Assembly (NCBI GenBank): GCA_030594665.1
Contig: JAUVET010000133.1
Location: 1-5,319 of the forward strand
Source: Methanosarcinaceae archaeon
GTDB taxonomy: Archaea > Halobacteriota > Methanosarcinia > Methanosarcinales > Methanosarcinaceae
DNA length: 5,319 nt
Reading direction: 5' to 3'
Positions 1 through 4,895 of the stretch are shown here, piece by piece (position 1 is the stretch's first letter; every line of letters starts with the position of its first letter). Position numbers and translations under genes: made by a program. The notes under the pieces were generated by a model. The model did not search any database and had not been told where the DNA came from. It saw only the letters and a list, made by a program, of their open reading frames with translations.

Positions 1-759
1 GTGGATGAGGCGTATCTGGATGTAAGCACACATGTTGAGACTTATGCTGCTGCGGCAAGATTTGCCCAAAACATAAAAGATGAGATATTTTTAGGAGAAG
101 GGATTACCTGCTCGATCGGTGTTGCCCCGAATAAATTGATTGCAAAGATCGCATCGGATTTCCAAAAGCCTGATGGATTGACAGTTGTAAAGCCCGAGGA
201 TGTGGTGGATTTCCTAACTCCTATGCAGGTGTCCAGAATTCCAGGTGTTGGAAAAAAGACCACTGATACATTAATGGGTATGGATATTAAGACAATACGG
301 GATCTGGCTGCGTGTGATGTTCAGTTGTTGCTTGAAAGGTTCGGCAAATCCGGTATAAAGATGCATGAGATGGCAAGAGGTATCGATCATGGGGAAGTGG
401 TGGAGCGCGGCGACGTTAAGTCCATCAGTAAGGAAGACACGTTCGATGAGGACACGGCAGATCCGTATATTATAGAACAGGTGCTCGACTCACTTGCAGA
501 TAGTGTGCACGTATCATTGATGAAAGAGAAGTTTTTGTTCAAGACAATTACACTGAAGGTACGTTTTGAGGATTTTTCGACATATACAAGGGCAAGGTCG
601 CTCAGAGTGTATTCAACAGATCTTGAAATTATAAGGATAACTGCAAAAGACATGATGCGTGAGTTTATGGGGAAAATGAAGTTCAGGCTGCTTGGTGTTG
701 GTGTGTCGAATTTTGAGAAGGTGGATGAGAGGCAGAAGTTGATCACTGATTTTTTGTGA
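1..759 (+). CDS. dinB: DNA polymerase IV (Y-family, archaeal Dpo4/DinB type), 5' end cut by the window
   Basis: Error-prone translesion DNA polymerase. The window opens inside the catalytic palm: the first codons read V-D-E-A-Y-L-D, the family motif carrying the paired acidic metal ligands (D105/E106 of Sulfolobus Dpo4). About 100 N-terminal residues are therefore missing, and the GTG at base 1 is an internal Val codon, not a start. After the rest of the palm (residues about 1-65) comes a helix-hairpin-helix thumb (about 72-103, with IPGVGKKT), then the little-finger domain (about 140-240, with KTITLKVRF). The last eight residues, QKLITDFL, fit a PCNA-interacting (PIP) peptide, as at the C-terminus of archaeal Dpo4, so the 3' end looks intact. 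The frame shows no break. No partner gene is visible on this side. Family assignment is very secure. Confidence 0.96.
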   Translation: MDEAYLDVSTHVETYAAAARFAQNIKDEIFLGEGITCSIGVAPNKLIAKIASDFQKPDGLTVVKPEDVVDFLTPMQVSRIPGVGKKTTDTLMGMDIKTIRDLAACDVQLLLERFGKSGIKMHEMARGIDHGEVVERGDVKSISKEDTFDEDTADPYIIEQVLDSLADSVHVSLMKEKFLFKTITLKVRFEDFSTYTRARSLRVYSTDLEIIRITAKDMMREFMGKMKFRLLGVGVSNFEKVDERQKLITDFL

Positions 760-790
760 TAATTTTTAATGTGTTAAGGCTCCAACCACG

Positions 791-868
791 CCACTCCGCA
801 ATGAATTGCGTAGCATCCATGCGCATGAGGTCGCGTGCCGAGATGAGCCGCAGGAAGATGTGGAGTGG
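791..868. other. Inverted-repeat element downstream of dinB (possible structured RNA or palindromic repeat)
   Basis: A perfect 7-bp inverted repeat (CCACTCC at 791-797, GGAGTGG at 862-868) closes a GC-richer island in AT-rich spacer DNA. Inside it are a tight hairpin (CGCAA-TGAA-TTGCG, 797-810) and a 10-bp palindrome (CATGCGCATG, 818-827). It starts about 30 bp after the dinB stop. The 7-bp closing stem and 78-nt span recall a tRNA, but there is no T-loop and no anticodon arm, so it is not one. Function unknown; it could be a repeat family, a 3' UTR structure or the end of a lost mobile element. Confidence 0.35.
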
Positions 869-1024
869 AGTTTGGGTTAACTATTTTTGCCTCTTAGTTT
901 AATTTTTTTCCCCCTCCCAAATAGAACTATCGCTTATACTCGTGTTGTGCTAATTCTCATCACGCCTTACGTTTTATCATTAAGTAATAAGAAGTAGAGT
1001 AGATAAAAAGCACTACGAAAACAA
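869..1024. other. Short spacer between the dinB and membrane-protein 3' ends
   Basis: No coding frame is convincing here. The stretch holds a T-run followed by C's (about 898-915), which in the dinB direction resembles the oligo-T signals that end archaeal transcription, but no stem precedes it. It lies between two convergent genes, so some termination signal is expected. Confidence 0.3.
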
Positions 1025-1315
1025 TTAGGATAAAGTAGAACTAACTAATAACATATTTAGTATTACAACAAGTGGTGGAACGACCAAGAACACGGGCAGT
1101 GTTATACATGCCCATATCCACGTTAAAGGTCTACCCCATGATTTATAGCTTATCGTAATAGCTAACCAACACAGGGGAAATAACATGGTAATAATATACG
1201 GAATGTATCCTGATAGGTAGTAGTTATACATAACTAATGGGTAGTTATACAAAAACATGAATATAACTACAGTTATTAAAGACAGGATATTCAGCCCCGA
1301 GTGTGAGTCAGTCAT
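1025..1315 (-). CDS. Small three-helix integral membrane protein, function unknown
   Basis: A 96-residue, strongly hydrophobic protein I do not recognise. Three transmembrane segments are evident, at about residues 10-32, 37-57 and 67-90. They are joined by a Tyr-rich first loop (YNYYLSGY) and a basic second loop (YKSWGR). There is no catalytic motif and no signal-peptide cleavage site. The start was set at the ATG ending at 1315 because GGAG lies 9 nt upstream on the minus strand; an in-frame ATG at 1330 would add five residues (MEWGR) but has no ribosome-binding sequence. A TATA-like box and a palindrome lie just upstream. It converges with dinB and sits downstream of the transposase remnant on the same strand, about 320 bp away, so it probably has its own promoter. 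The composition looks like real membrane protein, but without homologs it remains hypothetical. Confidence 0.55.
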   Translation of the reverse strand: MTDSHSGLNILSLITVVIFMFLYNYPLVMYNYYLSGYIPYIITMLFPLCWLAITISYKSWGRPLTWIWACITLPVFLVVPPLVVILNMLLVSSTLS

Positions 1316-1330
1316 CCGGCCCCACTCCAT

Positions 1331-1635
1331 AACACTTGACCACGTGGCTCATTCCGACCTCTATATTTGTTGTGATAGCCTGCTGAATAACTATCCACAT
1401 ACTAACAATACAGGGTCTTCACATACTTAAATAAAACGTATTTGTATAGCTGCGTGAATTAGATTGTTCGATCTGAAACTGAAGCTAAAACCAATACAAA
1501 CGCCGCAGGCGGCGGATTCCCACACCACTGACGCGAACGATATGGGCGTTTTCGCAGCATTTCAACTTATAACCCATCTTCGCCAGTATGAAATAAAATA
1601 ACTATCAGTAGACCGCACCCATTTTTAAATCTGTT
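1331..1635. other. Gene-free stretch between the membrane protein and the transposase remnant
   Basis: No coding frame stands out on either strand. Visible structure is limited to a GC hairpin (CGCCG-CAGG-CGGCG, 1501-1514), a 7-bp inverted pair (AAACGCC at 1498-1504 and GGCGTTT at 1545-1551) that encloses it, and a 5-bp stem (GCGAA at 1533-1537 with TTCGC at 1551-1555). These cluster at 1498-1555, close to the 3' side of the transposase remnant, and could mark the end of the insertion sequence. I could not identify a terminal inverted repeat or target duplication. Confidence 0.4.
1340..1368 (-). promoter_or_regulatory. Possible promoter and palindromic operator of the small membrane protein
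   Basis: On the minus strand, AAATATAG (about 1361-1368) resembles an archaeal TATA box and would place initiation near 1340, ten nt before the ATG at 1330 or 25 nt before the preferred ATG at 1315. The perfect 8-bp palindrome CCACGTGG (1340-1347) falls on that predicted start site, where a repressor would be expected to bind. Both elements are short and could arise by chance. Confidence 0.25.
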
Positions 1636-2274
1636 CTACACCATCTTGACCCCTATCGATTTCAAATAATTGATCATTCCCAAATATTTGCAATCGAATG
1701 CATCCAAAATGTTTTTTTGCGCATCCGTCATGGTCATGAGTTTCAGTATCCGGGATTTATCTCCTTTCATACCCAACTTTCCAATTTCACATCTCTTAAG
1801 TATACGATAAGCTTTATTCACACTACTCACACCCTCTAGCTTATTTTCCCTGAGCCTGTTAGTTATACTGACATCCAACAAATAACTCAGAATGCATATC
1901 GTATAATGTGCGCGGACATGTTGCTTCAAATAAACAAATGTCAGCTGGAACTTAAGGAACGATTTCACTTCTTTGAATCCTTCCTCCACCTTATTTTTAT
2001 CCCTGTATGCCTTAACAAGTTCTCTGGGACCAAGTCTATACTCCTCCGGCTCTGTAGTTTCGCAGATGTTCGTAACCAACATCCAAATACCATCTATCAG
2101 CATTGCCTTTTTAATAGCTTCTGTATTTTTCTCGTAAATGAGATTGAATGTCTTAACCTCAGAACCACTATCCTTAGTCAGAACTGTAGACTCAAGGCGA
2201 TAAGATAAAAACTGATTTACCTTAAATTTATTTAAAATTTTGTCAATCCTTATTTGAACATAAATTCTTTTATA
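1636..2274 (-). pseudogene. C-terminal remnant of an IS4-superfamily (IS1634-like) DDE transposase
   Basis: The minus-strand frame is open for 212 codons, from just below a stop at 2275-2277 to the TAG at 1636-1638. The ATG at 2103 is internal: reading on upstream gives continuous transposase-like sequence (for example LIYEKN and KVNQFL), so the remnant is longer than its first ATG suggests. Residue 61 onwards reads DGIWMLVTN, the block common before the last catalytic acid. Then YRDKNKVEEGFKEVK (residues 90-104) fits the IS4 Y-x2-R-x3-E-x6-K signature with Lys in place of Arg and the catalytic Glu at residue 97 (bases 1984-1986). The next helix (HVRAHYTICILSYLL) matches the C-terminal part of the family. 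Both catalytic Asp residues and the whole N-terminal half are absent, compared with roughly 450-600 residues in intact relatives, so it is inactive. Confidence 0.8.
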
Positions 2275-2276
2275 TT
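2268..2276 (+). promoter_or_regulatory. Probable TATA box of the FGE-domain membrane protein gene
   Basis: TTTATATTA resembles the archaeal TATA element TTTAWATA. Transcription would begin about 25 bp downstream, near 2298, leaving a leader of about 15-17 nt before the ATG at 2315. The box sits on the upstream limit of the transposase remnant's open frame (2274), so the present promoter seems to lie at a mobile-element junction. No B-recognition element or operator was identified with confidence. Confidence 0.4.
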
Positions 2277-2303
2277 AGTGTGAATATGTATACTCATCAC
2301 ATC

Positions 2304-2309
2304 GGTGGG
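2304..2309 (+). promoter_or_regulatory. Ribosome-binding site of the FGE-domain membrane protein
   Basis: GGTGGG lies 5 nt before the ATG at 2315 and fits the archaeal GGTG/GGAGG anti-16S sequence. It supports this ATG, which is also the first start in the open frame after the transposase remnant. Confidence 0.6.
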
Positions 2310-2314
2310 AAAAA

Positions 2315-4348
2315 ATGGCAGATATTGAAATAAAACGTGGTTATGAAGTTCTTCCTGATAACAATATCAGGTTTGGTATCCGAATAACCAATATCAGTGA
2401 TCTTGCCATCTCAGATGTGGAAGTTATTCTTGATTATGTTGATTCCCTGTTCAAACTTGAAGGGGATCGACTGCAAAAAGTTGGTGTCATACCGCCTGCC
2501 AACACTCGCACTGCAGAGTTCGTATTAAAGCCGCTTGGTTGTATTCATAAGGTCAATATCGAGGCGACTATATTTTACAGGGACTCGAAATGGGATAAAC
2601 AAATTGAAACCATGCACCCCAAGGAGGTGCACTGTGTCTGTCCTTTCCTCCGGAGCAAAGCGATGCCAAGAGCCGAGTTCCTCAAACTTTCAGGTAGCGG
2701 TCATTCTGCCGAGACAGGGCTTAATTTTAAGGGTGTAAGTGTTGAGCGTCTCGCTTCGTACCTTGTGCAGACCTGTAAGAACCGGCATCATAAAGTGGAT
2801 GATTATTTGGTTGACGGCGGGAGGATGCTCTATTTTGCCAGCGAATCGATTGGCGAGAAAGCATACTATCTTTTGACAACCCTGATCAAAGAAGACGACG
2901 GGCTTACTCAGGTAATGTTAAGGGTGGCTTCGGATAAGCCGCATGGGTTGAACGGTTTTCTCAATGAAACTGTGGCTGAATTGCGGCATGTTGTTGGAAC
3001 TGTGCAGTCGGCGCAGGAAATCGGGATTATTAAAAATGAGCAGGTCATCAATATCATAGATTCTGTGGTGGAGAGGACGAGTTTTGGTGGAGTTGGGGGT
3101 AGTGCACCCGTTAATATTCAGGATAGTGTGGTGCAGAGGACGAGTTTTGATGGAGTTGGGGGTAGTGCATCCGTTAATATTCAGGATAGTGTGGTGCAGA
3201 GGACGGAATTTGGTACAGGTGAAGATAGGACAGCCGAGAGGGAGAGGGAAAAACAGAGGAAGGAAGAAGAAGAGCAATTAGAATTGATAAAGAGAAAGGC
3301 GCAGGAAGAGGCTGAAATAAAAAAGAAACAAGAGGAGAATCTCCAGAATGAGCAACGTAGGAAGCAAGAGGAGGAGCAGAAAACTAAAACAAAACTGGAG
3401 CAGTTGGAAAGGGAACAGGAAGCTGCACATAAGGAAAAAGAACAGCAAAAAACGCGTCAGCAGGAAGCGCCTGTCCAACGACCGCGCGCTGAACGACAAA
3501 AACCTACACAAAAGTCCCGCAAGAACGTCTTCATGTTTGCGATCGTGATTGGCGCACTGCTTGCCGGGTTTGCGATGTTTCCGCCAGACTCAGGTGATAT
3601 TGCGGATATGCTATCACAATCATACATACAAACTTCCATAGTTTCACAGGATTCAATTCAACAAACCATCGATAGTTTGGAATTCGCATTAATACCAGAT
3701 GGGGAATTTGATATGGGCTCGCCATCGAATGAAGCAGGGAGGTCCGATAATGAAGGCCCTGTCCATCATGTGAAAATCTCAAGAGCATTCTACATGAGTA
3801 AATATGAGATTACACAAAAACAATGGCGCGATGTTATGGGAACCAATCCTTCTTATTTCAAAGGTGATGATCTGCCTGTTGAGCAAGTTTCATGGAACGA
3901 TGTTCAGGACTTCATCAAAAAACTCAATAAGAATGAGGGTACGGATAAGTATCGTCTGCCTTCAGAGGCTGAATGGGAATATGCTTGTCGTGCCGGAACT
4001 ACCACGCGGTATTCTTTTGGTGATGGTGAATCACTTGGTGAGTATGCGTGGTATAATGATAATTTAAGTAGCACGACCCATCCAGTCGGTCAGAAGAAAC
4101 CAAATTCATGGGGTTTGTATGACATGCATGGCAATGTGTGGGAATGGGTTCAGGATAAGTATCATGGTGACTATAATGGTGCTCCTTCTGATGGTAGTGC
4201 TTGGGAGAGTATAGATAGTTCTTACCGGGTTTTTCGCGGTGGTAGCTGGAGCTATTTAGCCCGGTTCTGCCGGTCTGCGGATCGCGACGGCCTCGGTCCC
4301 CAGTTCCCCAACCGCGACACCGGGTTCCGTCTTCTTCAGGAGCCGTAG
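2315..4348 (+). CDS. Single-pass membrane protein with coiled coil and C-terminal FGE-sulfatase (SUMF1/C-type-lectin fold) domain; probable DGR target
   Basis: 677 residues in clear modules. Residues 1-112 look like a beta-sandwich ending in a Cys-containing segment (C76, C107, C109; HCVCPFL). Residues about 118-232 form an alpha/beta domain (SGHSAETGLNF, GEKAYYLL, KPHGLNGFLNE) that I associate with multidomain archaeal hypothetical proteins but cannot name. Residues 249-300 are 2.5 copies of a DSVVQRT repeat. About 305-400 is a Glu/Lys/Gln-rich coiled coil. A basic KSRKN stretch precedes one transmembrane helix (405-424), so by the positive-inside rule the N-terminus is cytoplasmic and the C-terminus outside. 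Residues about 455-677 are the FGE-sulfatase domain (GEFDMGS, YEITQKQW, PVEQVSWND, RLPSEAEWEYACRAG, GLYDMHGNVWEW, RVFRGGSW, GFRL). Against FGE, the second active-site Cys position is kept (C652) but the first is Tyr647, so enzymatic FGE activity is unlikely; a binding role is inferred. ATG chosen for its GGTGGG site. Confidence 0.9.
   Translation: MADIEIKRGYEVLPDNNIRFGIRITNISDLAISDVEVILDYVDSLFKLEGDRLQKVGVIPPANTRTAEFVLKPLGCIHKVNIEATIFYRDSKWDKQIETMHPKEVHCVCPFLRSKAMPRAEFLKLSGSGHSAETGLNFKGVSVERLASYLVQTCKNRHHKVDDYLVDGGRMLYFASESIGEKAYYLLTTLIKEDDGLTQVMLRVASDKPHGLNGFLNETVAELRHVVGTVQSAQEIGIIKNEQVINIIDSVVERTSFGGVGGSAPVNIQDSVVQRTSFDGVGGSASVNIQDSVVQRTEFGTGEDRTAEREREKQRKEEEEQLELIKRKAQEEAEIKKKQEENLQNEQRRKQEEEQKTKTKLEQLEREQEAAHKEKEQQKTRQQEAPVQRPRAERQKPTQKSRKNVFMFAIVIGALLAGFAMFPPDSGDIADMLSQSYIQTSIVSQDSIQQTIDSLEFALIPDGEFDMGSPSNEAGRSDNEGPVHHVKISRAFYMSKYEITQKQWRDVMGTNPSYFKGDDLPVEQVSWNDVQDFIKKLNKNEGTDKYRLPSEAEWEYACRAGTTTRYSFGDGESLGEYAWYNDNLSSTTHPVGQKKPNSWGLYDMHGNVWEWVQDKYHGDYNGAPSDGSAWESIDSSYRVFRGGSWSYLARFCRSADRDGLGPQFPNRDTGFRLLQEP
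3059..3214 (+). repeat. 63-bp in-frame tandem repeat (2.5 copies) encoding DSVVQRT units
   Basis: Two full 63-bp units (3059-3121, 3122-3184) and a 30-bp partial unit (3185-3214) encode 21-residue repeats beginning DSVV(E/Q)RT and ending VNIQ. They join the second cytoplasmic domain to the coiled coil. The second unit differs from the first at few bases, mainly at its start, so the duplication looks fairly recent or kept uniform by recombination. The hydrophobic, Gly-containing pattern suggests short beta strands or turns. Its exact period could allow copy-number change by slippage. Confidence 0.85.
4235..4340 (+). other. Putative DGR variable region (VR) in the C-type-lectin-fold domain
   Basis: The last codons of the FGE-domain gene carry the fixed frame RGGSW..., then A-R, C-R-S-A, R, P, N-R, T-G-F-R. 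Between the fixed residues are positions that vary in known DGR targets (S646, Y647, L648, F651, D656, D658, G659, L660, F664, D668). Nine of these ten codons end in a pyrimidine and seven end in C, as expected if each came from an AAC/AAT template codon whose A's were changed. Bases 4261-4330 have 7 adenines in 70 and 50 G+C (71%), against 14 in 60 and 45% GC at 4141-4200. The GC-rich end near 4319-4340 could serve as the initiation-of-mutagenic-homing site. SUMF1-like domains share RGGSW/GFR without a DGR, and no template or reverse transcriptase is present here, so this is a strong inference, not proof. Confidence 0.6.
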
Positions 4349-4375
4349 CCACTTTTTACTTTACCACTTTACCAC

Positions 4376-4393
4376 TTACTTGCCGACAGGTAA
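4376..4393 (+). promoter_or_regulatory. Hairpin with tetraloop just downstream of the stop codon
   Basis: TTACTTG (4376-4382) pairs with CAGGTAA (4387-4393) through seven pairs, one of them G-T, around the loop CCGA. It begins 27 bp after the TAG at 4346-4348. Known DGR targets have a similar hairpin or cruciform (7-8 bp stem, 4-nt loop) shortly after the variable region that helps homing. No T-run follows, so an intrinsic terminator is less likely. Functional role is inferred from position only. Confidence 0.4.
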
Positions 4394-4416
4394 AAAGAAG
4401 AATGATTACGGCTGAA

Positions 4417-4498
4417 GCCCGAAAGCTGGGCGTGCGTTAGCCGCACAGTATGAGGTGCGAAGCTGGCGAGATATCCGCCCGATAGGGCGGACGCCTCG
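4417..4498 (+). ncRNA. Candidate structured RNA: cluster of consecutive hairpins
   Basis: Three stems occur back to back in otherwise AT-rich DNA: GCCC/GGGC (4417-4420, 4428-4431), GTGCG/CGCAC (4432-4436, 4442-4446), and TGAGGTG/CGCCTCG (4451-4457, 4492-4498, with wobbles). The last encloses a perfect TCCGCCC-GATA-GGGCGGA hairpin (4474-4491). There is no open frame of note across it. It could be a small RNA, a 3' UTR structure of the FGE-domain gene, or a piece of a retroelement RNA such as a group II intron or a DGR template transcript. I do not recognise a named family. Confidence 0.35.
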
Positions 4499-4719
4499 AA
4501 AAAGCACAATCCGGAATCAAAACACATATTAAAAAAATTTACACTAAAATTTGATAATAATGTATTTAAAATGACGGCGTTTGATGCCGTTTATGGTTAT
4601 ACTATGCAAGAAGACGTTAAAGAAAATGAAAAAGCAACAGTTTTATATTTTTGTAAAGATTATATGTAAATTAAGTGATAATGCAATCAATTTAAACTAT
4701 TAATTATATTTATCAATCA

Positions 4720-4895
4720 ATGAATGATTTTTCACGACTCAAAAAATAAAATATCCGAATGATCCGGACGCTGATATACTATTCAGTCAAATTCGTTCAG
4801 GGTTTGAGAAAATACCAGACCATCGGTCAAAAAACATCACGGTTTACCTACCAGATGCACTTATGCCGGGTTTTGCCATGTTTTCGATCAAAGAT
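4720..4895 (+). pseudogene. N-terminal remnant of a second transposase (frame broken and truncated)
   Basis: An ATG at 4720 gives MNDFSRLKK and then TAA at 4747. In the adjacent frame the reading continues as KYPNDPDADILF, then FEKIPDHRSKN, LPDALMPGF and AMFSIKD up to about 4895. The IPDHR...DALM.GFAMFS.K pattern is one I associate with the N-terminus of DDE transposases common in methanogens, seen before the catalytic core. The two frames join at an A6 run (4741-4746), where one lost A would explain the break. The sequence stops at the mfnA 3' end with no catalytic residues, so the copy is dead. It differs in type and strand from the remnant at 1636-2274, which is a C-terminal piece. Family assignment is from memory of the motif. 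Confidence 0.6.

Larger units (their letters stand above)
4349..4719. other. Gene-poor AT-rich spacer downstream of the FGE-domain gene
   Basis: No convincing gene lies here. In order, it holds two copies of ACTTTACC (4358-4365, 4366-4373), a long-loop inverted repeat (CTTTTTAC 4352-4359 with GTAAAAAG 4390-4397), the tight hairpin at 4376-4393, the hairpin cluster at 4417-4498, and an AT-rich tail from 4500. A 32-codon frame (ATG 4571, TAA 4667-4669) follows a TATA-like TGTATTTAAA but has no ribosome site and no recognisable content. No copy of the gene's last 110 bp (a template repeat) is found in this spacer. Confidence 0.5.

Noticed and set aside
1..759. Possible link between error-prone polymerase IV and the hypervariable region of the FGE-domain gene
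   Set aside because: DGR diversification uses a dedicated reverse transcriptase; dinB is a common chromosomal gene, is separated by a transposase remnant and another gene, and shows no operon link.
791..868. tRNA-like length and 7-bp closing stem
   Set aside because: No T-loop sequence, no anticodon arm and no D-loop pattern; the internal stems do not form a cloverleaf.
1906..2208. Plus-strand 100-codon open frame
   Set aside because: It is antisense to the transposase remnant, which has clear family motifs, and its own translation has no protein-like pattern.
2918..3277. Minus-strand 119-codon open frame with internal repeats
   Set aside because: It is the antisense shadow of the 63-bp tandem repeat and coiled-coil region of the FGE-domain gene.
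3999..4352. Minus-strand 117-codon open frame across the 3' end of the FGE-domain gene
   Set aside because: It overlaps the well-supported FGE domain and reads as low-complexity His/Tyr/Pro-rich sequence with no family motif.
4571..4669. 32-codon frame with an upstream TATA-like sequence
   Set aside because: Too short, no ribosome-binding site, no recognisable motif; kept only as a note in the spacer entry.
4349..4720. Search for a DGR template repeat downstream of the variable region
   Set aside because: No stretch resembles the gene's last 110 bp with A's in place of the variable bases; the hairpin cluster is unrelated in sequence.
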